Of a stretch of DNA of 9,745 nt, positions 1 through 6,174 are shown one piece after another. The notes beneath the pieces are model-generated. The model was not told the origin of the DNA and did not search any database. It saw nothing but the letters and a program-made list of their open reading frames with translations. The stretch is from CAYJAD01 sp964371225 (GTDB taxonomy: Bacteria; Desulfobacterota; Desulfovibrionia; Desulfovibrionales; Desulfovibrionaceae). How positions within the stretch are numbered: the stretch's first letter is position 1; every line of letters starts with the position of its first letter. The DNA is taken from assembly GCA_964371225.1 (NCBI GenBank), contig CAYJNA010000088.1, positions 1 to 9,745 on the forward strand, written 5' to 3'. Position numbers and translations under genes: made by a program.

Positions 1-11
1 TTGACTGTCGT

Positions 12-67
12 CAACGCTCCATGAGCCCCTACGCAATGAATTGCGCAGAGGTCTCATATGAGAGTTG
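12..67 (-). other. Long imperfect hairpin downstream of the aconitase operon
   Basis: Bases 12-37 pair with 40-67 around a tiny TGAA loop. Successive blocks are CAAC/GTTG at the base, CTC/GAG, ATGAG/CTCAT, then CC and an inner ACGCAAT/ATTGCG-type stem, with one-base mismatches or bulges between them. Two internal mismatches (28/49 and 31/46) are A-C on the plus strand but become G-U on the minus strand, so the structure is better as RNA made in the aconitase direction. It starts about 18 bases past the aconitase stop. No U-tract follows on the minus strand, so a classical intrinsic terminator is doubtful; an mRNA 3'-stabilising structure or a dispersed palindromic repeat is equally possible. 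The inner 12-base TCTCAT/ATGAGA palindrome is perfect (52-63). Confidence 0.45.
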
Positions 68-84
68 TTTATTTGTTGTGAGGT

Positions 85-1992
85 TTACTTTACCCAATTG
101 AGTAAGCCACCAGCTCGAACGATGGCAAGTTCTTGTTCGCTTAAGTCATTGGTAATGCTAATATTTTTTTGCCCAATGGCTATGGTGCATTCTTGACCGG
201 GCTGTATTTGTGTGGTGTCTATATGTACAGGCATACCTTGTTCTAAACTGTCATAATCGTTCGCATGTACAAAGCGCAATGGTATAATGCCGGCATTGAT
301 AAGGTTTGCACGGTGGATTCTGGCAAAAGAACAAGCAATAATACAGCGTACTCCAAGGTGACGCGGTGCAATGGCGGCGTGTTCGCGGCTAGAACCTTGC
401 CCATAATTTTCTCTGGCAACGATTACGCCATTGGTGGTTTTGCGAGCCCGTGAGGCAAAATCAGCATCTACACTTTTTAGCACATATTCCGCAATGGCCG
501 GTACATTGGAACGTAATTGTAATATTTCTGCTGTGGCAGGGATAATATGGTCGGTGGTGATATTATCTTCTAGCACTATAATTACAGAACCTTGGCAAAT
601 GTCAGGCAAAGCTTCAAACTTCTCTAAGGGCACAATATTGGGGCCGTACTCCAACTCCACGTGGGTTCCACTAGGCGCTGGTTGCACAAAGAGATGTGCA
701 ATGCTGGGAATACGATGCGGTAGGGGAGCCTTTCTAGGAGGTGTACCCCAAGTGGCGGGGTCGGTAAATTTACCATGCAAGGCCACTTGTGCCGCCGTAA
801 GGGGGCTGGTCAAATAACATTTTGCATCCTTGGTGCCGCTACGCCCCTCAAAATTACGGTTAAAAGTACGCACAGTTACGGCACCGGAAGAGGGTGCCCC
901 GCCAATGCCAATACAGGGGCCACAAGCGCATTCTAAAAGGCGTACACCGGCCATGAGTATTTCATACAAGGCATTTTCTTCTGCGAGCATGGTGAGTACT
1001 TGTTTTGAGCCCGGAGCCAATAAGGTGGCCGTGGCTGGCTTAATGGATTTACCGCGTAGCACAGTGGCTACTTGATGCAAGTCCGCGTAAGATGAATTTG
1101 TACAAGAGCCCATGACCACTTGGTTGACTTCAAGACCGTCTAAATCTGCCACGCGCATAATATTATCCGGCATGTACGGTGCTGCGGCCAATGGTTCTAT
1201 AGCACTTAGATTTACTTTAAGCTCAGCGTCATACTGGGCATCAGCATCGGCGCTAAGCTCCATCCAATCTTGTGCCCGACCTTGAGACATGAGGAAGTTT
1301 TTTGTTACATCATCACTGGGGAAAATGGATGTGGTGGCACCAAGCTCTGCTCCCATATTGGTGATGGAAGAACGCTCAGACACAGAAAGCGTGGGCACAC
1401 CGGGGCCGGCATATTCAAGCACATACCCTATACCGCCTTTCACACTGAGTTTTTGCAAAATATGCAAAATAACATCTTTGGCTGTGGCCCAACCTGTAAG
1501 CTCTCCTTCTAGCCATACGCGCATGATTTTGGGCATGGTAAAGGCGTAGGGTTGTCCTGCCATGGCCAACGCCACAGAAAGCCCACCGGCTCCCATGGCT
1601 AAAGCCCCAATGCCTCCCGCTGTGGGCGTGTGGCTATCAGAGCCTATAAGCGTACTGCCGGGCTTGGCAAAATTTTCTAAATGTAATTGGTGACATACCC
1701 CTGTTCCGGCAGGTGAAAATAAAGCACCAAATTTTGCCGCCGTGGTACGTAAAAAGCGATGGTCATCGGCATTACGAAAATTCGCCTGCATGGTATTATG
1801 ATCTACATAGCTTACAGAAAGGTCTGTTTTTACACGAGGTATGCCTAAGGCTTCAAATTGTAACCATGTAAGAGTGCCAAGGGCATCTTGAGTAAGGGTT
1901 TGATCAATACGAATACCAATTTCTTGCCCTGCATGCATGGTACCATGTTGTAGATGTGCTGCCAAAATTTTATGTGTCAGTGTTTGAGCCAT
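85..1992 (-). CDS. acn: Aconitate hydratase (aconitase, Aquifex-type, ~640 aa)
   Basis: A [4Fe-4S] enzyme that interconverts citrate and isocitrate through cis-aconitate in the cytoplasm. The iron-sulfur cysteines are visible: C297 in GSCTNS, then C357 and C360 in ACGPCIG. The substrate/cofactor loop GSDSHTPTAGGIGALAMGAGG is at 117-137. The C-terminal swivel domain starts near 465, with DNITTDHIIPA (476-486) and the catalytic-serine loop ENYGQGSSREH (528-538). At 635 residues it is far shorter than AcnA (~890) or AcnB (~865) and fits the compact aconitase type named after Aquifex and common in deltaproteobacteria-like genomes. The ATG has an AGGAG seven bases upstream and lies 10 bases after the stop of the citrate-synthase-like gene, so the two are probably cotranscribed and translationally coupled. 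All core residues are present, with no sign of decay. The alternative, a homoaconitase or isopropylmalate isomerase large subunit, is unlikely because the swivel domain is fused. Confidence 0.95.
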   Translation of the reverse strand: MAQTLTHKILAAHLQHGTMHAGQEIGIRIDQTLTQDALGTLTWLQFEALGIPRVKTDLSVSYVDHNTMQANFRNADDHRFLRTTAAKFGALFSPAGTGVCHQLHLENFAKPGSTLIGSDSHTPTAGGIGALAMGAGGLSVALAMAGQPYAFTMPKIMRVWLEGELTGWATAKDVILHILQKLSVKGGIGYVLEYAGPGVPTLSVSERSSITNMGAELGATTSIFPSDDVTKNFLMSQGRAQDWMELSADADAQYDAELKVNLSAIEPLAAAPYMPDNIMRVADLDGLEVNQVVMGSCTNSSYADLHQVATVLRGKSIKPATATLLAPGSKQVLTMLAEENALYEILMAGVRLLECACGPCIGIGGAPSSGAVTVRTFNRNFEGRSGTKDAKCYLTSPLTAAQVALHGKFTDPATWGTPPRKAPLPHRIPSIAHLFVQPAPSGTHVELEYGPNIVPLEKFEALPDICQGSVIIVLEDNITTDHIIPATAEILQLRSNVPAIAEYVLKSVDADFASRARKTTNGVIVARENYGQGSSREHAAIAPRHLGVRCIIACSFARIHRANLINAGIIPLRFVHANDYDSLEQGMPVHIDTTQIQPGQECTIAIGQKNISITNDLSEQELAIVRAGGLLNWVK

Positions 1993-1999
1993 GGGTTTT

Positions 2000-2004
2000 C
2001 TCCT
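2000..2004 (-). promoter_or_regulatory. Ribosome binding site of aconitase overlapping the upstream stop codon
   Basis: On the minus strand an AGGAG lies seven bases before the aconitase ATG and shares bases with the TAG stop (2005-2003) of the preceding gene. This arrangement is typical of translational coupling, and it fixes the aconitase start at 1992 and ties the yields of the two enzymes together. Confidence 0.8.
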
Positions 2005-3838
2005 ATTCCTCTTCCATTTCAGGGCTTTGATTTTCAGCTGTGAGCATTTTTGCTCTTTTCAACAATTCTTCCAATTGAATATCCGCACCAAGTATGCCGC
2101 AAATATTATCTTGCGCATCGGTAACAGCACAGGACACTGTAATAATAAGCTTTCCCGTGTAAGCCGATTGATATACGTCCATAATATGCAGCTTGCCACG
2201 CTGCATGGGCTCAAGAAACCATTCACGCTGTGAAAGGTCATGCCCTTTGGCTTGTTTGGCATATCTATCTTCAAAAGCAGCATCAATGCTGGCAGAACAA
2301 AGTAGTTTGCCCTGTGTGTCAGTAAGATAAATATATTGAATAAAAGTATATTTGCTTACAAAATCTGTGAGATTGTCCTCAGTTTGTGTCAAATCGTCCA
2401 GCAGGGGAGCGGCTTTAGCCATTTTTAGCAATACATGTGACGAGAGCTTACCGGCAAGGCGTTTCATGGTGGCAAATTCTGACTCAAAGAGTTCTGGCAT
2501 ATGGCATTGCACCAAGGCTAACATTTCATCATGAGCAAAGGAGGTATTACGCCCTGTTTTTTCATATATATTCATAATATCATCATAAATATATCCCACG
2601 GCCGGATGTCTTTTATTAATTTTATCTTCCTCATTTAATTTAAAAGTATTGTTAATCCAGTAGGCCACGCCAGCTCTTCCTGATTTATCAGTAATAATAA
2701 TGGGCACAGGGCGAGCTAGGATTTGTTTAGTATCGAAAATGTTATAGATTTCTTCGCATTTATCCAAACCATCCACATGCACGCCGGCAGAAGTGGCATT
2801 AAAATCACGCCCCACAAAAGGATAATTATGCGGAATGGCATAATCTAACTCAGAAGCAAAGTATTCAGCAATTTCTGTAATGACTGGTGTATTGGCCGCG
2901 GCATCATCGCCCGTTAAAGAAATATATTCTATAACAAGGGCTTCCAAAGGCGTATTTCCTGTTCTTTCTCCAAAACCAAAGAGGGTGCTATTGACCGAAG
3001 CGCAGCCGGAAAGCCAAGCCGAAACTCCATTAATCAACACCTTATGAAAATCATTATGCCCATGCCATTCCAAGTACTCTCCCGGTACTTGTGCTTCATC
3101 AATGAAAGCGCGCACAATACGCTGTACAGAACGCGGCAGGGCAGCGCCAGCGTAGGGGACACCATAGCCCATGGTATCGCACAGGCGAATTTTCACAGGC
3201 ATGGAAGCTTCTCGGCCTAGTTCCATGAGTTTCTGCGCCAAAGGTAAGCAAAAGCCATAAATATCTGCACGGGTTATGTCTTCAAAGTGACAGCGTGGAA
3301 TAATACCCCATTCTAAAGCTTGGCGCGCCATATCAAGATACATATCCATGGCTTGCTGCCGCGTTTTACCAAGCTTCATGAAAATATGGTAATCTGACAC
3401 ACTGGTAAGCATGCCCACTTCATCAAATTCCATATCTTGCGCGAGCTTAAGGTCGTTTTTATTGGCGCGTATCCATGCCGTAATACGCGGAAAACGGTAT
3501 CCGCGCGAGCGACACATTTCGATGGCTTTTCTATCTTTGGCAGAATAAATAAAAAATTCAGAAGCCTGAATCAGCCCGCTTTTACCGCCAAGTTTGTGCA
3601 ATAGGTCAAAAATTTTAGCTATTTGCTTTACAGAATATGGAGGGCGCGCTTGTTGTCCGTCACGAAAGGTGGTGTCGGTAATGTAAAATTTTTCAGCAGG
3701 TCGCGGGCTTAAAAGCACGCCGTCAAAGGGCGTTCGGCATATGGAGTTGTAGGGGAAAAGGTCACGGTGCAGCTGCGGCTTCTCTGATTCATGTAAAACA
3801 AGAGGACGCGGACTGTGTTGTGGATAAATAAGCGACAT
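2003..3838 (-). CDS. Putative Re-citrate synthase / homocitrate-synthase-family enzyme with C-terminal Cache-like domain
   Basis: A DRE-TIM metallolyase barrel spans roughly residues 48-360. It carries DTTFRDGQQ (55-63, metal and catalytic Arg), CDTMGYG (220-226), the metal-binding HGHND (259-263), GFGERTGNTPLEAL (288-301) and FNATSAGVHVDGL (346-358). This family condenses acetyl-CoA with a 2-oxo acid (isopropylmalate, homocitrate, citramalate and Re-citrate synthases). Being cotranscribed with aconitase favours citrate formation from oxaloacetate, as described for Re-citrate synthase in Clostridium kluyveri with homologues in Desulfovibrio; that substrate is inferred. Residues ~490-598 look like a single Cache/PAS-like sensor: FIQYIYLTDTQGKLL, then a SQREWF block (536-541), VYQSAYTGKLIITVS and GILGADIQLEEL. 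No membrane segment is present, so this domain would be cytoplasmic. Length is 611 residues, against about 380-520 for usual family members. The ATG follows AAGGAG (3847-3852) with an eight-base spacer. Such genes are sometimes misnamed histone methyltransferase; nothing here supports that. Confidence 0.8.
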   Translation of the reverse strand: MSLIYPQHSPRPLVLHESEKPQLHRDLFPYNSICRTPFDGVLLSPRPAEKFYITDTTFRDGQQARPPYSVKQIAKIFDLLHKLGGKSGLIQASEFFIYSAKDRKAIEMCRSRGYRFPRITAWIRANKNDLKLAQDMEFDEVGMLTSVSDYHIFMKLGKTRQQAMDMYLDMARQALEWGIIPRCHFEDITRADIYGFCLPLAQKLMELGREASMPVKIRLCDTMGYGVPYAGAALPRSVQRIVRAFIDEAQVPGEYLEWHGHNDFHKVLINGVSAWLSGCASVNSTLFGFGERTGNTPLEALVIEYISLTGDDAAANTPVITEIAEYFASELDYAIPHNYPFVGRDFNATSAGVHVDGLDKCEEIYNIFDTKQILARPVPIIITDKSGRAGVAYWINNTFKLNEEDKINKRHPAVGYIYDDIMNIYEKTGRNTSFAHDEMLALVQCHMPELFESEFATMKRLAGKLSSHVLLKMAKAAPLLDDLTQTEDNLTDFVSKYTFIQYIYLTDTQGKLLCSASIDAAFEDRYAKQAKGHDLSQREWFLEPMQRGKLHIMDVYQSAYTGKLIITVSCAVTDAQDNICGILGADIQLEELLKRAKMLTAENQSPEMEEE

Positions 3839-3929
3839 GGGAACAACTCCTTGCTTGCAAAAACTGCCGTTAAAAAATATTCTTTTCAGAAAAAATGAAG
3901 GGCCTCAACTGGTTAAAGAGTGTTATCTT

Positions 3930-4018
3930 TCACTATATATTGCATACAATATACGATATGTAAGAAAGTTTGGATTTTTCAGAATAGCAGGATTTGGTTT
4001 TTTTGCAATATATAGTGA
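3930..4018. repeat. Perfect 15-bp inverted repeat with 59-nt spacer
   Basis: TCACTATATATTGCA at 3930-3944 is repeated exactly in inverted orientation at 4004-4018. The arms lie about 90 and 165 bases upstream of the minus-strand start codon at 3838, within its likely promoter region. A transcription factor binding two distant half-operators, or a transcript hairpin with a 59-nt loop, would both explain it. A 15-base match by chance is less improbable than usual because the arms are AT-rich. Confidence 0.5.
3981..4008 (-). promoter_or_regulatory. Possible sigma70-type promoter for the citrate-synthase-like/aconitase operon
   Basis: On the minus strand TTGCAA (4008-4003) and TATTCT (3986-3981) are separated by 16 bases and would start transcription about 135 bases before the start codon. 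The -35 element lies inside the right arm of the 15-bp inverted repeat, which would suit a repressor-type operator. In such AT-rich DNA similar matches occur by chance, so confidence is low. Confidence 0.22.
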
Positions 4019-4169
4019 TAAATTATTTTTTGCACATATGAAAAAATATGAAAAATTAACCTGTTATACATATTACTATGTACAAAAAGTATACATTGTG
4101 CAAAAAAATTGTATCGTAAAGATTTGACAGGCATTACCAAAAAAAAGTTTTTAAAATAAAAGCTTTTAG

Positions 4170-4266
4170 CACTGGATGTGATGTCTGTATAGGAAACAAA
4201 ATTAGAAAATACTCTATGTTTTATACTATTTATAACTGTTTGGCCATACAGACGTCATGTCTATTG
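4170..4266 (+). other. Long hairpin with 50-nt loop; candidate structured RNA or operator
   Basis: Bases 4170-4193 pair with 4244-4266. The inner core CTGTAT (4185-4190) pairs with ATACAG (4246-4251). Going outward there are three U-G/G-U pairs (4177/4259, 4178/4258, 4182/4254) among Watson-Crick pairs, a bulged A at 4191, one mismatch (4172/4264) and a further G-U at 4174/4262. Nearly every non-Watson-Crick position is a legal wobble only in plus-strand RNA, as expected if the structure is kept at the RNA level. The loop 4194-4243 is AU-rich. A TTGACA lies at 4124-4129, but its best -10 (TAAAAT, 4152-4157) is 22 bases away, too far for a good promoter. It could be a small RNA, part of a long 5' leader of the gene starting at 4743, or the ends of a tiny vestigial element. 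Confidence 0.4.
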
Positions 4267-4286
4267 TAGAAATAGATTTGGGGGAC

Positions 4287-4352
4287 ATGCTATTTCCTAG
4301 AAAAGCATAATCGCTTACTAGTAAGTGCATTGAATTATTAATATATATTAAT
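4287..4352. repeat. Cluster of short palindromes
   Basis: Three compact dyads follow the long hairpin. At 4287-4308 ATGCT-TTTC pairs with GAAAAGCAT around a CTA loop, with one bulged A. At 4314-4325 CTTACTAGTAAG is a perfect 12-base palindrome. At 4337-4352 ATTAATATATATTAAT is a perfect 16-base palindrome. The last is pure A/T and weak evidence by itself; the CTTACT/AGTAAG dyad looks most like a dimeric regulator site. No regulator can be named. Confidence 0.35.
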
Positions 4353-4587
4353 GAGAGACAATATGTATTATCATAACCATCTTTATAGCCTATTATGCTA
4401 TTGTGAAAAAATGCGCATAAAACTTCATGCTATGTGTTCTTGAGTAATATTTCTTGCGAAAAACGAAAAAATTACGTATTTGTACAAAAATAGCTTTAAA
4501 ATATATCAGCCTATTGCGAAAGTTTTTTTTCAAAAACCATTTTTCTAGACGCTTTTATTTGACTTTTCAATATCCTGATATGTACTG

Positions 4588-4624
4588 AGCGTGCTTTTCT
4601 TAAAAACGTGTGGAAGCACGTTTT
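4588..4624 (+). promoter_or_regulatory. Two mutually exclusive hairpins, attenuator-like
   Basis: CGTGCTT (4590-4596, extendable to 4588) can pair with AAGCACG (4614-4620). Alternatively AAAACGTG (4603-4610) pairs perfectly with CACGTTTT (4617-4624) around the six-base loop TGGAAG. Both use the strand 4617-4620, so only one can form at a time. The second hairpin ends in a short T-run. This lies about 120 bases before the start codon at 4743 and would be in the leader if transcription starts further upstream. An attenuation or antitermination switch is an inference; the low GC of the second stem argues against a strong terminator. Confidence 0.3.
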
Positions 4625-4701
4625 CAAGCATCGATTATTTGTTCGCTGATAGGTGAGCTTTTTCATTACGTACAGGTTAGGCAAGAGTAAAAATAAAGTG
4701 T

Positions 4702-4723
4702 AATGCAAAGCATTTTGTATAAT
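4702..4723 (+). promoter_or_regulatory. Candidate -10 element with adjoining dyad for the exported-protein gene
   Basis: A consensus TATAAT at 4718-4723 would start transcription near 4730, giving a very short leader before the ATG at 4743. Directly upstream, AATGC-AAA-GCATT (4702-4714) is a perfect small dyad occupying the -10/-35 spacer, a usual operator position. No good -35 box is seen at 4694-4700, so an activator or another sigma factor may be needed, or the match is chance. Confidence 0.35.
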
Positions 4724-4742
4724 AAAAAATAAAGGATGTTTT

Positions 4743-6056
4743 ATGCTTTTTCCCCTCAAAGCACGATTTTTTTGTATGGCATTGTTTTCTTTATTGTATG
4801 CAGAACAGGGTGATTGTAGTGCCTTAAATAAAGATCTTAATGATCCTGCTGTAAAGGTGCAAGATGCTGACCTTATGCAAAAAATGCTGGGCGAGTACCA
4901 GTATGAAATAGTCGAAACGGAGGGAAAGGGCAGTGCTACCATAGTGGCTGTGCCTAAGGAACCTCGTACCATTCGTGTTGTTTTAGAAACACGCACCTAT
5001 TATGAAGCAGATGATGGACAAATGTTGTCTCGTGGTTGTGTTTATAAGGGAAATTGCATCTTGCAAGGAGAAGGCTTTTTTCTCTGCCCCACAGGGGGCG
5101 ATGAACACGCTGCTTTACGTGCTGAGGCTGAGCAGCATCCGCATTTTAAAGAAATTTTTGAAAATTCTCGTGTTGAAATTCACCCCACCGCGCAGGGGTT
5201 TTTCTTGAAAGGGCGTGATGCTGCTGTATGCGGCTTAAATGCTGCAGAAATGGAAGGAAATTATACAAAGCAGGCCTTTGCTAAAAATGTGAATAGTAAA
5301 AAAATAATTATGTACAAACAGCTTTTAAAAACTTTCCCATCAGATACTAAACCCTTAGGGGAATTTATTGCTTTAGCGCAAAAAGCCTTTTTTAAAACAT
5401 TTACCACGGCAGACTCTGTAGAAACACGCGATGCAGCCTTTAAGGCTTTTTATGCATATTATATGTCTGTATTGAATACAATAAATGATGATAATGATGG
5501 CTTTTTAGCTAGCCTCAATGCAAATAATGAGTATAGGGGAACAAATTACGGTAAGCGTTTTGGTTTTCTTATTGAGCATGTAGGTGAGGGGAGCTACGCA
5601 GCTTCTCCCAATTATGATTATATTAAAAAAACATTTAAAAACTATCTTCCTGAAGAGTTTGCACTCTATTTTTCTTATCTTGAAAAGCACCCTGTAGGGT
5701 ATATGTATAGGGAAATAGAAGATCATGATGGTTTGCGTGAGGCCATTATGGTGGCAGAAGAATTTATCAAAAAATATCCTAAGTCAGAACTTTCTGAGCA
5801 AATGAAAAATGATGTGAAATTTGATGTGAGAGTCTATATAAGCGGTATTGATAATTATCCCATAGGTGTAGGTAAGCAATATAGTTTACATTCCATGGTA
5901 AAAGCTTCTTTTGAAAAATTTTTGAAGCAAAATAAAGAATCCAAATTTTACGACATAGTGCAAGCTTGGTATAAAAAATTGCAAGAAAATAATTTTATTA
6001 TTGATAATGACTTTGCTTCGACTTTGGTAGAAAAGGTTGAAAAAATAAGCTTGTAA
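4743..6056 (+). CDS. Exported protein of unknown function, four-Cys N-terminal domain and helical C-terminal half
   Basis: I do not recognise this family. The 437-residue product begins with a signal-peptide-like segment (K6, R8, then hydrophobic 9-20, with a plausible cleavage after CSA27), so it is probably periplasmic or secreted. C25 is preceded by QGD, not a lipobox, so a lipoprotein is unlikely. Residues ~45-175 are beta-rich and contain four cysteines (C99, C105, C115, C163) that could form two disulfides. The ending CGLNAAEMEGNYTK loosely recalls small domains of periplasmic lysozyme-inhibitor-like proteins, a weak resemblance only. Residues ~185-437 are predicted mostly helical, with a TPR-flavoured stretch around EFIKKYPKSELSEQMKND (340-357). 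The ATG follows AAAGGA (4731-4736) with a six-base spacer. It is transcribed alone, convergent with the adhesin gene, sharing a terminator region with it. Any link to adhesin function is conjecture. Confidence 0.85.
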   Translation: MLFPLKARFFCMALFSLLYAEQGDCSALNKDLNDPAVKVQDADLMQKMLGEYQYEIVETEGKGSATIVAVPKEPRTIRVVLETRTYYEADDGQMLSRGCVYKGNCILQGEGFFLCPTGGDEHAALRAEAEQHPHFKEIFENSRVEIHPTAQGFFLKGRDAAVCGLNAAEMEGNYTKQAFAKNVNSKKIIMYKQLLKTFPSDTKPLGEFIALAQKAFFKTFTTADSVETRDAAFKAFYAYYMSVLNTINDDNDGFLASLNANNEYRGTNYGKRFGFLIEHVGEGSYAASPNYDYIKKTFKNYLPEEFALYFSYLEKHPVGYMYREIEDHDGLREAIMVAEEFIKKYPKSELSEQMKNDVKFDVRVYISGIDNYPIGVGKQYSLHSMVKASFEKFLKQNKESKFYDIVQAWYKKLQENNFIIDNDFASTLVEKVEKISL

Positions 6057-6120
6057 AAAGAGTCGACATTGAAAAACATTTTAAAATAATTTTCGAAAAG
6101 ACATATGAGTCTGCATATAA

Positions 6121-6151
6121 AAGCCCCCTTGATGTAACATCAAGGGGGCTT
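6121..6151 (-). terminator. Strong intrinsic terminator between convergent genes
   Basis: A perfect 14-bp stem, AAGCCCCCTTGATG with its complement, encloses a TAA loop at 6135-6137. Read on the minus strand it begins 23 bases after the adhesin stop codon and the stem runs into TTTTATAT, a usable U-tract, so it should end adhesin transcription. On the plus strand the stem is followed by GCTATATGTTTT, a poorer tract, but it may also stop read-through from the gene ending at 6056. Confidence 0.92.
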
Positions 6152-6174
6152 GCTATATGTTTTAAGGCCTAAGA

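Larger units (their letters stand above)
3839..4742. other. AT-rich divergent intergenic region, no convincing gene
   Basis: This 0.9-kb gap separates the start of the minus-strand citrate-synthase-like gene from the start of the plus-strand exported protein, so promoters for both must lie here. It is visibly much richer in A and T than the flanking genes. An open frame from 3837 to 4127 exists, but it encodes an aromatic- and Lys-rich string without a proper ribosome binding site and is judged to be chance. The region is unusually rich in inverted repeats and palindromes, listed separately. Confidence 0.7.

Noticed and set aside
1..57. Start of a further minus-strand gene (ATG at 57-55, 19 open codons to the window edge)
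   Set aside because: There is no ribosome binding site before it, it lies entirely within the hairpin and left flank, and the peptide has no recognisable start such as that of isocitrate dehydrogenase; too short to support.
12..67. Integron attC-like site, because of the CAAC...GTTG base and the 56-base hairpin
   Set aside because: The conserved RYYYAAC and GTTRRRY core sites are not matched, no gene cassette array or integrase is visible, and the wobble bias points to RNA.
3837..4127. Plus-strand open frame of 96 codons in the intergenic region
   Set aside because: Its start overlaps the start of the divergent gene, no proper ribosome binding site precedes it, and its composition (Tyr, Lys, Ile, Phe rich) is what AT-rich non-coding DNA yields.
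4743..4820. Lipoprotein signal peptide for the 437-residue protein (C25)
   Set aside because: The residues before the cysteine are QGD, with Asp at -1, which does not fit a lipobox; an ordinary signal peptide with cleavage near A27 is more likely.
4511..4996. Minus-strand open frame of 161 codons
   Set aside because: It overlaps the well-supported signal-peptide gene and its 5' region in antisense, and its product is low in coherent motifs; a shadow of chance.
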